From: Shewanella kaireitica
Lineage (GTDB): Bacteria > Pseudomonadota > Gammaproteobacteria > Enterobacterales > Shewanellaceae
Direction of reading: 5' to 3'
Assembly (NCBI RefSeq): GCF_023284045.1
Contig: NZ_JAKIKQ010000004.1
Location: 186,001-250,000 of the forward strand
Length of the DNA: 64,000 bases
The notes under the pieces: generated by a model
Told to the model about the DNA's origin: nothing
What the model saw: the letters and a program-made list of their open reading frames with translations, nothing else
Database searches by the model: none
In this document: positions 18,248 through 27,963 of the stretch, one piece after another
Numbering within the stretch: position 1 is the stretch's first letter
How the letters are laid out: every line of letters begins with the position of its first letter
Made by a program: the position numbers and the translations under genes

Positions 18248-19522
18248 GTGGCAAAACAGATCCAAGCGATCCGCGGAATGAATGACATTCTGCCGACCCA
18301 AAGTCCTATATGGCAAAAACTTGAAACCGTTCTTAGAGAAACAGTGAGTGCATACGGTTATAGTGAAATTCGTACACCTATCGTAGAAAGTACCGATCTT
18401 TTCAAGCGTTCAATCGGCGAAGTGACTGATATCGTTGAAAAAGAGATGTACACCTTCGATGACCGAAACGGTGATAGTTTAACACTTCGCCCTGAAGGTA
18501 CCGCATCAACTGTACGTGCTGGTAATGAACACGGTTTACTGTATAACCAAGAGCAACGTCTTTGGTATATGGGCCCTATGTTCCGTCACGAACGTCCGCA
18601 GAAAGGTCGTTACCGTCAATTCCATCAGTTTGGTGTTGAAGTTTACGGGATCCCAAGTGCCGATATCGATGCAGAAGTCTTAATGCTATCTGCCATGCTT
18701 TGGGAAAAGCTGGGCATCACTGAGCACGTCACATTAGAGCTAAACACCTTAGGTGATAGTGAAGAGCGTGCGGCGTACCGAGATGCTCTTATTGCCTTTT
18801 TAGAGCAACATAAAGACGTACTTGATGAAGATAGTCAGCGCCGCATGTACAGCAATCCGCTTAGAGTTTTAGACTCTAAAAATGCTGCTGTGCAGGCATT
18901 GCTAGCTGATGCGCCAGCCTTGATGGATTACTTAGGCGAAGAGACTCGCTCACATTTTTCACATTTATGTGAACTCTTAGAGGCTGTTGGCATCCAATAC
19001 ACAATCAATCCTCGTCTAGTGCGCGGCTTAGATTATTATAACCGCACGGTATTTGAGTGGGTGACATCAAGTCTTGGTTCACAAGGCACGGTATTAGCTG
19101 GCGGTCGTTATGACGGTCTAGTTGGTCAACTTGGTGGTAAATCAACACCCGCTGTAGGCTTCGCGATGGGGCTTGAGCGTATCGTGTTATTGCTACAAAC
19201 GCTTGAACTTGATAAAGATATCAAACCCGCGGTAGATGTTTATGTTACTGCAATGGGTGATAGCTGCCGTGTTGAAGCGATAAAGGTTGCACAAGATTTA
19301 AGAGCAAGCTTGCCGAATCTAAAGGTGATGAGCCATTGCGGTGGCGGTAACTTTAAGAAACAGATGAAGCGAGCAGATAAGAGCGGTGCTGCTGTGGCGC
19401 TTGTTATTGGTGAAGATGAACTTGCCAATAATCAAGTTGCAGTTAAGTACCTTCGTGAAGATAAAGCACAAGAATTAGTTGCCCGAGATGCGTTGGCGAC
19501 TTATATTGCAGAACTGGTTTAA
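18248..19522 (+). CDS. hisS: Histidine-tRNA ligase
   Basis: Class II aminoacyl-tRNA synthetase that charges tRNA-His. All signatures are present: motif 2 with [20 protein letters not shown], the histidine-binding [15 protein letters not shown], motif 3 in [11 protein letters not shown], and a C-terminal anticodon-binding domain. With the GTG start at 18248 the product has 424 residues, the same as in Escherichia coli; a TTG at 18233 would add five residues that are not conserved. It follows ispG after an 80-bp gap. Confidence 0.97.
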   Translation: MAKQIQAIRGMNDILPTQSPIWQKLETVLRETVSAYGYSEIRTPIVESTDLFKRSIGEVTDIVEKEMYTFDDRNGDSLTLRPEGTASTVRAGNEHGLLYNQEQRLWYMGPMFRHERPQKGRYRQFHQFGVEVYGIPSADIDAEVLMLSAMLWEKLGITEHVTLELNTLGDSEERAAYRDALIAFLEQHKDVLDEDSQRRMYSNPLRVLDSKNAAVQALLADAPALMDYLGEETRSHFSHLCELLEAVGIQYTINPRLVRGLDYYNRTVFEWVTSSLGSQGTVLAGGRYDGLVGQLGGKSTPAVGFAMGLERIVLLLQTLELDKDIKPAVDVYVTAMGDSCRVEAIKVAQDLRASLPNLKVMSHCGGGNFKKQMKRADKSGAAVALVIGEDELANNQVAVKYLREDKAQELVARDALATYIAELV

Positions 19523-19536
19523 AAGGGGAAGTACAC

Positions 19537-20157
19537 GTGGAAGTCTATAGCACAGAAGAGCAACAAGTAGATGCTATCAAACAGTTCTGGAAAGATTACG
19601 GTTCCTCAGTTGTCATAGGTGCTGTTGTCGGTTTAGGTGGATTATTCGGTTGGAACTATTATTCTGACCATCAGCTGGCTCAAGCGGAAGCGGCTTCAGA
19701 GTCTTTTCAAGCACTCAGCAACCAAAATACAGCTGACGCTGCAATGCTTAGCGCTGCAGAAACTTTTGCCAAAGAACATGGTCAGCAAGGCTATCAGTCA
19801 TTGCTAGAGCTTATGGTGGCTAAGTCTGCTGTTGAAACTGGCGACTTAGAGAAAGCAGAAGCAACGCTTAAAAACGTGATTGCGGTTAATGCCGATAGTA
19901 GTATCGTGCTAGTTGCCACAATGCGTTTAGCTCGCGTGCAAGCTGAGCAAGGTCAATTTGCCACAGCGATTACTACGCTTGAGCAAATCAAAGATGTTGC
20001 TTCAGCAGCGCAAAGAGATGAATTAAAAGGTGACTTCTTGGTGCGCCAAGGTGAAACCGACAAGGCAAGGCTTGCTTATCAAGCTGCAGTAGAAAATGGT
20101 GGCACTATGAGTAGTCCAACATTACAAATGAAGCTTGATAATTTGAACAAGGCATAA
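19537..20157 (+). CDS. yfgM: YfgM, ancillary SecYEG-associated protein
   Basis: A single-pass inner-membrane protein with a TPR-like periplasmic domain that associates with the Sec translocon and periplasmic chaperones. The 206 residues match the Escherichia coli length. The N terminus is EVYSTEEQQVDAIKQFWKDY, followed by a membrane segment around residues 22-42 and helical repeats (LLELMVAKSAVETGDLEKAE). The start is a GTG at 19537, 14 bases after hisS, and bamB follows after 11 bases, so the genes are co-transcribed. Confidence 0.92.
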   Translation: MEVYSTEEQQVDAIKQFWKDYGSSVVIGAVVGLGGLFGWNYYSDHQLAQAEAASESFQALSNQNTADAAMLSAAETFAKEHGQQGYQSLLELMVAKSAVETGDLEKAEATLKNVIAVNADSSIVLVATMRLARVQAEQGQFATAITTLEQIKDVASAAQRDELKGDFLVRQGETDKARLAYQAAVENGGTMSSPTLQMKLDNLNKA

Positions 20158-20168
20158 GGAATCTGCCC

Positions 20169-21356
20169 ATGAAGTCTTGGTGCAAAACACTGCTCGCATG
20201 TGGATTGAGCATAGGTTTGCTGTCTGCGTGTTCATCGAACGATGTAGAAGAAGAGCCAATTACGCCACTTGCTGAGATTGAGGCAAGCGTATTTCCAGAA
20301 GTAAACTGGAGCGCCAATGTCGGTGATGGTGTCGGTGACTACTATTCTCGTCTACGCCCAGCAGCTCGTTACGATAAGCTTTTTGTGGCTGACCGTTACG
20401 GTAAAGTCTTAGCTTTTGACGAAGCGACTGGCGAAAAAGCATGGGAAAAAGATTTTAGCTCAATCTTTAGAGATAATATTTTAGCTAAAAACAAAGGCGC
20501 ACGTTTAGCGGGCGGTGTAACTGCTGCACGTAACAAGGTATTTGTGGGCGGTGAGAGCGGTCTGGTCGCAGCATTCGATGCTGAAACCGGTGACAATCTT
20601 TGGCATGTGATTGCTGGCGGTGAAGTGCTATCTGCACCGACGGTTGGTGAAGACATTGTCGTGGTTAATACTGGCGCGGGCACGCTTGAAGCTTTTAACG
20701 TTGATGATGGCGAAAAGCGTTGGACCTATGAAAACCAACTGCCAACATTAACATTGCGTGGTACAGGGTCTGCAGCTTATGACGCCGGTGGCTTTTTCGT
20801 TGGTACTGCCGATGGTAAAATTGCGGTAGTAATTAAAAACAACGGTCAGGCAGCTTGGGAGCAAGCGATTTACACACCCGCGGGTGGTAATGAGTTCTCG
20901 CGCATGGCTGATGTTGACATGAAGCCACTGCTAGTCGGTGAAAACCTCTATGCAGTTAGCTACAACGGTAACTTAGTCTCAATGGAGATGCGTACCGGTC
21001 GCGTTGTTTGGACACGTAAATATTCAAGCTTCCATGAGTTAGCCTATTCAGGTGCAAGTCTGTTTGTTGTTGATGACCATAGCCGTATTTATTCTGTTGA
21101 TAGACGAAATGGTCTAGAGTTATGGAATAATTCAGAGCTTGCTAACCGAGGTTTAACCGCAGCTGTTTCGTTTAAAGACTATGTTGTTGTGGGCGATTTT
21201 GAAGGTTACCTGCACTTTTTGAACAAGTCCGACGGCCAAATAGTAGGTCGTGTTGAAGTAGATAGTTCTGGTTTATACAGTCAGCCACTGGTTGTTAAAG
21301 ACAACTTGTATGTGCAGACCCGTGGTGGAAAAGTGGTTCGAGTTACACTTCCGTAA
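20169..21356 (+). CDS. bamB: Outer-membrane assembly lipoprotein BamB
   Basis: BamB is an eight-bladed beta-propeller lipoprotein that binds BamA and aids folding of outer-membrane barrels. The N terminus has a lipoprotein signal (LLSAC, Cys21). PQQ/WD-like propeller repeats recur along the protein, such as LFVADRYGKVLAFDEATGEK, VFVGGESGLVAAFDAETGD and LYAVSYNGNLVSMEMRTGR. Its 395-residue length and place between yfgM and der are typical. Confidence 0.96.
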   Translation: MKSWCKTLLACGLSIGLLSACSSNDVEEEPITPLAEIEASVFPEVNWSANVGDGVGDYYSRLRPAARYDKLFVADRYGKVLAFDEATGEKAWEKDFSSIFRDNILAKNKGARLAGGVTAARNKVFVGGESGLVAAFDAETGDNLWHVIAGGEVLSAPTVGEDIVVVNTGAGTLEAFNVDDGEKRWTYENQLPTLTLRGTGSAAYDAGGFFVGTADGKIAVVIKNNGQAAWEQAIYTPAGGNEFSRMADVDMKPLLVGENLYAVSYNGNLVSMEMRTGRVVWTRKYSSFHELAYSGASLFVVDDHSRIYSVDRRNGLELWNNSELANRGLTAAVSFKDYVVVGDFEGYLHFLNKSDGQIVGRVEVDSSGLYSQPLVVKDNLYVQTRGGKVVRVTLP

Positions 21357-21378
21357 GCCTAGTTGTGAAAGATGATAA

Positions 21379-21409
21379 GGCCCCTGGATGTGTATTCCGG
21401 GGGCTTTTT
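21379..21409 (+). terminator. Terminator between bamB and der
   Basis: The stem GCCCCTGG with CCGGGGGC (one G-T pair) and a 9-nt loop is followed by TTTTT. It separates the hisS-yfgM-bamB run from der, so der probably has its own promoter in the short gap. Confidence 0.8.
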
Positions 21410-21442
21410 AGTTAATAGAAAATGAGTAATAGAGGCAATTAA

Positions 21443-22915
21443 ATGATTCCTGTTGTGGCCCTTGTTGGGCGACCAAACGTTGGTAAGTCGACCCTTTTTA
21501 ACCGACTTACCCGTACCAGAGATGCCCTCGTGGCAGATTTTCCTGGGCTAACTCGGGATCGTAAGTACGGCCGAGCGCATCTGGCTGGCTATGAGTTTAT
21601 TGTGGTTGATACCGGCGGTATCGATGGCACTGAAGAGGGGATTGAAACCCGCATGGCCGAACAATCGCTAGCGGCGATTGAAGAGGCTGATGTGGTGCTA
21701 TTTATGACAGATGCTCGCGCTGGTCTAACTGCCGCAGATTTAGCGATTGCGCAGCATCTTCGTAGCCGTGAAAAGACAACCTTTGTAGTTGCTAACAAAG
21801 TTGATGGTATCGACGCTGACTCAGCCTGTGCCGAGTTTTGGTCATTGGGTCTTGGTGAAGTATACCAAATGGCAGCGGCGCAAGGCCGCGGCGTGACAAA
21901 CATGATTGAGTACTCTTTAGCACCTTACGCAGAAGCGATGGGGATCACCAAAGACGGTGAAGGCGAAGAGAGCGAAGAAGAGCGTGAATATACCGAAGAA
22001 GAAGCGGAAGCTGAGCAGAAGCGTCTGCAAGACTTACCGATTAAACTTGCCATCATTGGTAAACCTAACGTGGGTAAATCAACGCTAACCAACCGCATCT
22101 TAGGTGAAGAGCGTGTGGTTGTTTATGATGAGCCGGGCACCACTCGTGACAGTATCTACATTCCAATGGAACGTGAAGGTCGCGAATACGTATTGATTGA
22201 TACTGCTGGTGTACGCCGTCGTAGCAAGGTACATGAAACGGTTGAGAAGTTCTCGGTTATTAAAACCTTAAAAGCGGTTGAAGACTGTAACGTCGTACTA
22301 CTGATCATCGATGCCCGTGAAGGTATTGCTGAGCAGGACTTAGGTCTTTTAGGTTTTGCATTGAACGCAGGTCGTGCTTTAGTGATTGCCGTCAACAAGT
22401 GGGATGGTATTGACCAAGAAGTGAAAGATCGTGTTAAGAGTGAACTTGACCGTCGTCTAGGTTTTATTGACTTTGCACGTATCCACTTTATCTCAGCATT
22501 GCACGGAACAGGTGTTGGGCATTTATATGAGTCTATCGAAGAAGCATACGACAGTGCTACGCGCCGCGTAAGTACCTCGATGTTGACCCGTATCATGCAG
22601 ATGGCACAAGACGATCACCAGCCACCATTGGTGAATGGCCGTCGTGTGAAGCTTAAATACGCTCACGCAGGTGGTTACAACCCACCAATTGTCGTGGTAC
22701 ATGGTAATCAGGTTAAGAAGTTACCTGACTCGTACAAGCGCTTTATGATGAACTACTACCGTCGTTCACTAAAAGTTATTGGTACGCCGATCCAGATCCG
22801 TTTCCAAGACGGTGGCAACCCATTCGAAGGAATGAACACCAAGAAGCTAACGGTGAGCCAAGAGCGTCGCCGTAAGCGTATGGTTGGGCATATTCGTGAT
22901 AAGAATAAAGATTAA
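21443..22915 (+). CDS. der: Ribosome-assembly GTPase Der (EngA)
   Basis: An essential GTPase for 50S subunit assembly with two GTPase domains in tandem. P-loops are GRPNVGKS at residues 8-15 and GKPNVGKS near residue 211, each followed by its DTAG/DTGG motif, and the C-terminal KH-like domain contains [14 protein letters not shown]. An acidic linker (about residues 172-195) joins the two G domains, as in relatives. The length of 490 residues is normal. Confidence 0.97.
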   Translation: MIPVVALVGRPNVGKSTLFNRLTRTRDALVADFPGLTRDRKYGRAHLAGYEFIVVDTGGIDGTEEGIETRMAEQSLAAIEEADVVLFMTDARAGLTAADLAIAQHLRSREKTTFVVANKVDGIDADSACAEFWSLGLGEVYQMAAAQGRGVTNMIEYSLAPYAEAMGITKDGEGEESEEEREYTEEEAEAEQKRLQDLPIKLAIIGKPNVGKSTLTNRILGEERVVVYDEPGTTRDSIYIPMEREGREYVLIDTAGVRRRSKVHETVEKFSVIKTLKAVEDCNVVLLIIDAREGIAEQDLGLLGFALNAGRALVIAVNKWDGIDQEVKDRVKSELDRRLGFIDFARIHFISALHGTGVGHLYESIEEAYDSATRRVSTSMLTRIMQMAQDDHQPPLVNGRRVKLKYAHAGGYNPPIVVVHGNQVKKLPDSYKRFMMNYYRRSLKVIGTPIQIRFQDGGNPFEGMNTKKLTVSQERRRKRMVGHIRDKNKD

Positions 22916-22963
22916 TGCTTTGCTTATCATTTGGTGATCGAGTTTGATGGCCAAGTTAGTGAT

Positions 22964-22990
22964 AAAAAGGAACCCACGGGTTCCTTTTTT
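22964..22990 (+). terminator. Terminator after der
   Basis: The stem AAAAAGGAACC with GGTTCCTTTTT and a CACG loop ends in a T run, 50 bp after the der stop. Confidence 0.85.
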
Positions 22991-23093
22991 GTTAGGCTAA
23001 TATCTATGACCAAGCGTCTAGCTTGTTATTGGACTGAAATGCCTTTGCACAAAGAGTTTAAAGGTCAGTATAAGGGGACAGAAAATATATGGT

Positions 23094-23392
23094 CATTCAA
23101 CTGTATTGAGCTTTTGCAAGTCGCCGTGAATACATCCCTATAGGCTCTACTAAATCATCCATGATTTAGAAGCTTGCACAGCTCAAAGCAAGTGAGTAGC
23201 TAGCAAGCCCATTTTAGTCGCTAACTCATTATTGGACCGATATGAGGTAGCCTGAGGAGTCTAACGAACAGTATCGAAGTTAAGCGGAAATATGGCTATC
23301 AAGCGCCATTCAGCTGCATTGAGCTTTTGCAAGTCGCCGTGAATATATCCCTATAGGCTCTGCTAAATCATCCATGATTTAGAAGCTTGCAC
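23094..23392. repeat. Two 86-bp direct repeats with 213-bp period
   Basis: The segments 23094-23179 and 23307-23392 are near identical, differing at four positions. Each contains the perfect palindrome TAAATCATCCATGATTTA. Weaker similarity continues past each copy (TAGCAA...CATTTTAGTC..TAACTC..T.TTGGAC), and a further trace of the TTGGAC.GA.AT part occurs near 23030. This is a decayed tandem duplication of an intergenic repeat. The whole gap 22916-23585 shows no other gene; a 70-codon frame at 22931 overlaps the terminator and lacks a ribosome site. Confidence 0.75.
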
Positions 23393-23585
23393 TGTCCAAT
23401 TCAGATGAATTTCTAGCAAAATTCATTTTAGTCATTAACTCGTTTTTGGACAGAAATCATTTAGCACATGATTTAAAAAATGTCGTAAAGATTAGTTTAC
23501 TCATCATCAGTTATGTGATCCACTATCCAAGCTAAACGTAGGGAGCCAGTTATGTGACTCTGCCCAAGAAGTTAAATAGTGCAAT

Positions 23586-24516
23586 CTAACTCAATGTAAT
23601 TATAGTTTTTAATTTTGTGAATTCACAGTGCTTCAATGCTTCAGGCATCAGCCCAAATTTAAAAGTGATTGGAATACTAATATCAATATGACTTTTAGCA
23701 ACTCGTTCAAGTAATGCTTCGCCGTTTCGCATCAGGGCTTTCCAGTCATTTATATCGCCAAAATCATGTAACGCTCCATGCGCTATTTCGTGATAAGAAA
23801 TAGTGCGGGTAGATGGGCGCAGGTATGCGATCTTGTATGCAAACAATGTGTCCATTTGCGCTTAACAGTGGCACTAAATGAGCGGCATTTTCGCCACTTA
23901 CCGCATCAAAAATGGCGAAATATTTATTATTTACTTGAGATTGCTCCCGATAAAGCTGGCGTATGCCTAGCTTTTTTGCACGCTCTTCGCTCAAACTAGC
24001 AGAGACAACATCAACAATATAACCTGCATTTATTAAAATCTGAGATAGCAAATTATTGACAGATCCAAAACCAACGATAAGGACTTCTCTCTGGCTGGTT
24101 AACGGAATTTTTTCAAATGCTTGCCATGCAGTGAGCATTGGGCAAGGTAGCGCAGCGGCAAGTTCGAATGAGAGACTATCAGGCAACATCATTACTCGCC
24201 CAGATTTCAACATTGTACACTCAGCAAAGCTACCATGGCGATTAAGTGATGCATGGTATGCCACTCGACACCCAATTAGACTCTTATCTACGTTAGTACC
24301 TACTTGTACAATGACACCTGAACCATCAACTCCTGGCACATGACCATCTTGCCAATTCAAGGGGTTGGCTTGAATAAACTTCCAATCCACAGGATTGATA
24401 CCTATGGCTTTGTTTAGCACTAAAATTTCATTGTCTGCTAAAAGTGGGACTGCGGCCTTACCTAAAGCAACACAATTTAACTCAGTTTGATATTGCCAAA
24501 TTTGATGTTTTTACAT
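23586..24516 (-). pseudogene. Broken zinc-type alcohol dehydrogenase (quinone oxidoreductase-like) gene
   Basis: Translation of the two parts gives a protein of the MDR superfamily: [30 protein letters not shown] and [18 protein letters not shown] in one frame (up to about 23800), and then [19 protein letters not shown] with the C terminus in another. The frame changes around 23800-23830, within [13 protein letters not shown]. The expected start is also damaged: the ATG at 24516 is followed directly by a TAA codon (24511-24513) before [19 protein letters not shown]. Two independent lesions argue for a true pseudogene. It follows the OYE genes, beyond their terminator. Confidence 0.75.
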
Positions 24517-24532
24517 CATTTTTCAGTTCACT

Positions 24533-24572
24533 TAATAAAAAAATAAGGCACCAAGGCGTTGTCCTTGGTGCC
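24533..24572 (-). terminator. Reverse-strand terminator after the OYE pair
   Basis: A perfect 10-bp stem (GGCACCAAGG with CCTTGGTGCC, 6-nt loop) is followed on the reverse strand by TTATTTTTTTATT, eight bases beyond the stop of the OYE gene at 24580. Confidence 0.88.
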
Positions 24573-24579
24573 TAGTATA

Positions 24580-25668
24580 TTAGCCCTGATAACTAGGGTA
24601 ATCGATGTAGCCAGCTTCAGCGCCACCATACAGTGTGAGTCTGGCGTCGGCATCAAACTCAGTCAGTGGCCAATCATGAGCAAAACGGGAGACTAAATCT
24701 GGATTAGTGACAAAAGGAGTACCAAAAGCAACGAAATCTGCATACTGATTATCAAGTAACCCTTGTGCAGATTGCTTGGACAATTTTCCTGCAACCATTA
24801 TCGGGTTAGTGTATATGCGGCGTACCTGTTGACGAAATGCATCAGGCACCTCTACATAACGCGAAATGTTTTCTGAAAAATGCACATACGCAAGATTCAT
24901 TGGCTGCAGTTTTTCCAATAATGCTAGCGTTAATGGAACAATTTCAACGTCATCTCCAGCAAACCCTTCTCCGATATAAGGCGACAAACGGATAGCTACT
25001 CTCCCACCCCCGATTTTATTAGTAAGAGCTTGCAACGTATCAAGTAGAAAACGCATGCGATTTTCTTGACTACCGCCATATTGATCACTGCGTTGATTGC
25101 TTTCTAAACGCAAAAAAGTATCAAATAAGTACCCATGTGCTGCATGGACTTCCACGCCATCAAAACCAGCTTCAATGGCGTTTTTGCCAGCTTGTACAAA
25201 ATCCGCAATCGTGCTCCTAATGTCTTGAAGCGTCATCTCCCGTGGCGTTTCTGTTTCAATCATCCCAAAGCCACCTTCAGCTAGTGGACCAAATACTTGA
25301 TCTGGGATTTTAATCGCTGATGGGGCTAACGGCTTAGTACCTGAAATATCAGAATGACTGCGTCGCCCCACATGCCAAAGTTGAGCAAATATTTTTCCGC
25401 CTTCTTGATGCACAGCTTGGGTAGTTTTTTTCCAGCCTTCGATGTGCTCTGGGGTATAAATGCCCGGAGTCATCGAATAACCTCGTGCAGCCGCTGATAT
25501 CGGGGTGCCCTCTGATACAATGAGTCCAGCACTGGCTCGTTGACGGTAATATGTCGCCATCATCTCATTAGGTATATTACCTGGTTGAGAAGTGCGTGAA
25601 CGAGTCATCGGTGCCATCGCAATCCGATTATTGGTTTCTAATGTTTTACCTTTGAATGTGTTGAACAT
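24580..25668 (-). CDS. Old Yellow Enzyme-family alkene reductase (His-His type)
   Basis: A 362-residue FMN-dependent TIM-barrel enzyme that reduces activated C=C bonds (enones, maleimides, nitroesters) with NAD(P)H. Family motifs are RIAMAPMTRSR, LWHVGRRSH, the substrate-anchoring pair in EVHAAHGYL, and ADFVAFGTPFVTNPDL near the end. The anchoring pair is His-His, as in pentaerythritol tetranitrate reductase, whereas the neighbour has His-Asn. It starts nine bases after the stop of the other OYE gene and is followed by a terminator, so the two form an operon under the palindrome at 26844. Confidence 0.93.
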   Translation of the reverse strand: MFNTFKGKTLETNNRIAMAPMTRSRTSQPGNIPNEMMATYYRQRASAGLIVSEGTPISAAARGYSMTPGIYTPEHIEGWKKTTQAVHQEGGKIFAQLWHVGRRSHSDISGTKPLAPSAIKIPDQVFGPLAEGGFGMIETETPREMTLQDIRSTIADFVQAGKNAIEAGFDGVEVHAAHGYLFDTFLRLESNQRSDQYGGSQENRMRFLLDTLQALTNKIGGGRVAIRLSPYIGEGFAGDDVEIVPLTLALLEKLQPMNLAYVHFSENISRYVEVPDAFRQQVRRIYTNPIMVAGKLSKQSAQGLLDNQYADFVAFGTPFVTNPDLVSRFAHDWPLTEFDADARLTLYGGAEAGYIDYPSYQG

Positions 25669-25677
25669 GTGTTTCCC

Positions 25678-26775
25678 CTAAGCTTGATAAATTGGATAGT
25701 CAGTGAGCCCTTTTTCTGTGCCACCAAACAAGGTATTTGGGTCGTGTTCAGCAAGGGGATAGCCATTTTTCATGCGTTCAGGCAAGTCTGGATTTGCCAC
25801 AAAAGGTCGACCGAAGCCAATCATATCTGCCAATCCATCATTAAGTGCGTGTTCTGCTTTGTCTGCGTTATAGCGACCTGCGTAGATCAGCACGCCTTGA
25901 AACGCATTGCGCATTGCACGTTTGAATGAGACGGGTGTATCTGGTGCATCATCCCAATCGACTTCAGCAATATGTAGGTACACTATATGATGTTTATTGA
26001 GTAACGCTGCGGCAGCGGTATAGGTATCAATAGGGTTCGCATCAACGGTACCATTGAGGGTTGTTAAAGGTGCCAAGCGCACACCAACGCGATCTGCGCC
26101 AATAGCATCGACCATTGCAGTAACAATCTCATCAAGAAAACGAAGACGATTTTCAAGGCTGCCACCGTACTCATCAAAGCGAACATTCGCCTCTGAATCA
26201 ATAAATTGGTTGATTAAATAACCATTCGCGGCATGCAGTTCAATGCCATCAAAGCCTGCCTCAATGGCATTCAATGCGGCTTGACGGTAATCTTCAATCA
26301 CTTGCTGAATATCGGCTTTTGTCATCGCTCTGGGCTCTACCACATCAACAAAACCGGGCGCATCATTGCCATTATCGACAAATATTTTTACATTTTCAGC
26401 TTTTAGCGCTGATGAAGAAATGGGTTGTTCGCCACCGATATTATCTGGATGAGTCACTCGGCCTACATGCCATAACTGCGCAAAAATCGCGCCTTGTTTG
26501 GCATGCACTGCGTCTGTCACTTTACGCCAACCTGCAATCTGCTCTGGTGTGTAAATACCTGGGGTCCACGCATAGCCTTTTGCAGTAGCTGAAATTTGCG
26601 TGCCTTCAGATACAATCAGCCCTGCACTGGCACGCTGAGCGTAATAGGTTGCCATCATGTCATTAGCGACATCACCAGGCTGACTGGCTCTTGAGCGCGT
26701 CATCGGTGGCATAACAATGCGGTTTTTGAGTGTGAGTCCACCCAGCGTGAATGGTTGAAATAGTGATAGTGACAT
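25678..26775 (-). CDS. Old Yellow Enzyme-family alkene reductase (His-Asn type)
   Basis: A 365-residue FMN-dependent ene-reductase. It carries RIVMPPMTRSR, LWHVGRVTHPDN, the anchoring pair in ELHAANGYLINQF (His-Asn) and ADMIGFGRPFVANPDLPER. The frame is open upstream to 26829, but the ATG at 26775 is preceded by GAGG and gives the conserved start SLSLFQPFTLGGLTLKNR. It is the first gene of a two-gene operon with the second OYE. The LysR gene lies 115 bp upstream on the same strand, and a palindrome shared with the lysR promoter lies in between. Confidence 0.93.
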   Translation of the reverse strand: MSLSLFQPFTLGGLTLKNRIVMPPMTRSRASQPGDVANDMMATYYAQRASAGLIVSEGTQISATAKGYAWTPGIYTPEQIAGWRKVTDAVHAKQGAIFAQLWHVGRVTHPDNIGGEQPISSSALKAENVKIFVDNGNDAPGFVDVVEPRAMTKADIQQVIEDYRQAALNAIEAGFDGIELHAANGYLINQFIDSEANVRFDEYGGSLENRLRFLDEIVTAMVDAIGADRVGVRLAPLTTLNGTVDANPIDTYTAAAALLNKHHIVYLHIAEVDWDDAPDTPVSFKRAMRNAFQGVLIYAGRYNADKAEHALNDGLADMIGFGRPFVANPDLPERMKNGYPLAEHDPNTLFGGTEKGLTDYPIYQA

Positions 26776-26843
26776 AGTTGAGCCCTCTTCATTTGATAGG
26801 GGCATACTAGCAAATGAATCACTAAGCACTTATAGCAACAAAG

Positions 26844-26858
26844 ACAAATAATATTTGT
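26844..26858. promoter_or_regulatory. Predicted LysR operator before the OYE operon
   Basis: The palindrome ACAAAT-AAT-ATTTGT lies 69-83 bp upstream of the first OYE start. The same ACAAAT-N3-ATTTGT arrangement, with the flanking A on the same side, occurs at 27823-27837 in front of lysR. It fits the T-N11-A form of LysR-type regulator sites. Confidence 0.65.
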
Positions 26859-26890
26859 TAAATTTGCAACAATCAACTCATTTAAGCTGT

Positions 26891-27772
26891 CTACAGGGTT
26901 AACTTAGGCTTAATAAAATCAATAAAAGCAGAAATCCGCTTGGCCACAGAAGAAGTCTTATAATACACAGCGTTGACTTGCTCTCTTCTTGGGTGGCTAA
27001 TTTTTTCGCTCTCCAACAGCGGGATTAAACGTCCTTCGGCAATATCTTTATTCACCATAAACCCTGATAGACATGCAATGCCATTTCCTGCCAACACAAT
27101 TTGTCGAATGGTTTCGCCATTACTTGATGACATCAAAGCGTCTAACTGGCTAAAACCTTTTAAAGGCCAGTCATTCAAAATCTTAGGGGCGACAAATCCA
27201 ATAAGATTATGCTGAGCGAGATCGCTGGTTTTGGTGGGGAGCCCGCGTTTTGATATATATTCTGGTGAAGCCACAATATACAAGGGGCTTCGACCCAGCG
27301 ACCGAGCATGTAGGGTCGAATCGCTCAACGTACCAATTCGGATTGCTAAATCGGTTTTCTTTTCTAGCAAATCCACAATGCCTTCATTGGAGGTTATTTC
27401 TAGCTCAATATCGGGATAGGTTTGATTAAATGACTGCAGCAATGGCACCAGTTGGTGAAACACAAACGGACTAGCCGCGTCGACACGTAAACGGCCTTTG
27501 GGCAATTCCCCACGGGAAATAATATCTTCTTCCGCCTGCTGTAATTGCATTAACCCCACCCGCACAGAGTCAATGAACTGGCGTCCTTCATCGGTTAATT
27601 CAATACGTCTGGTGGTTCGGTTTAAAATAGTGACCCCAAGTTGGCTCTCCACTTTACTGACCGCTCTGGATACTCGTGCGACTTGTATATCTAGGCTCTC
27701 TGCTGCCGCTGAAAAACCTCCCGTATCGACTACAGCTAGTAAAATGGCTAAATCATCAGATTTTGTTCGCAT
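26891..27772 (-). CDS. LysR-family transcriptional regulator
   Basis: A 293-residue LysR-type regulator. The N-terminal winged HTH includes GGFSAAAESLDIQVARVSRA, SKVESQLGVTILNRTTRRIE; the rest is the periplasmic-binding-like effector domain (LRVDAASPFVFHQLVPLLQS, LYIVASPEYISKRGLPT). The ATG at 27772 has GAGGG at proper spacing; a GTG at 27796 would add eight residues. It lies between the OYE operon and a divergent MFS gene, a usual layout for a regulator of redox or drug-response genes. Identical palindromes in both neighbouring promoters suggest it controls both and itself. Confidence 0.92.
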   Translation of the reverse strand: MRTKSDDLAILLAVVDTGGFSAAAESLDIQVARVSRAVSKVESQLGVTILNRTTRRIELTDEGRQFIDSVRVGLMQLQQAEEDIISRGELPKGRLRVDAASPFVFHQLVPLLQSFNQTYPDIELEITSNEGIVDLLEKKTDLAIRIGTLSDSTLHARSLGRSPLYIVASPEYISKRGLPTKTSDLAQHNLIGFVAPKILNDWPLKGFSQLDALMSSSNGETIRQIVLAGNGIACLSGFMVNKDIAEGRLIPLLESEKISHPRREQVNAVYYKTSSVAKRISAFIDFIKPKLTL

Positions 27773-27822
27773 GCTATTTCCCTCAATTTTACCCACTCCT
27801 CATTAGGTTTGTTGCATTTATA

Positions 27823-27837
27823 ACAAATATCATTTGT
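27823..27837. promoter_or_regulatory. Predicted LysR operator in the lysR-MFS divergent promoter
   Basis: The palindrome ACAAAT-ATC-ATTTGT lies 51-65 bp upstream of the lysR start and about 127 bp upstream of the MFS gene. It matches the site at 26844-26858 in both half-sites and spacing. Confidence 0.65.
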
Positions 27838-27963
27838 AAAAACCTCTGTTTTTCACAAAAAATCTTTAATGCAAAATGCCACCCATCAATTATCAACGCG
27901 ACTGCATAGCGACCAATACATCGGCTATTGCTAGTCATTTTCAAACAACAGAGAGTAAATATT

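Noticed and set aside
22931..23143. 70-codon forward frame after der
   Set aside because: It runs through the der terminator and into the repeat region, has no ribosome site and no protein-like composition.
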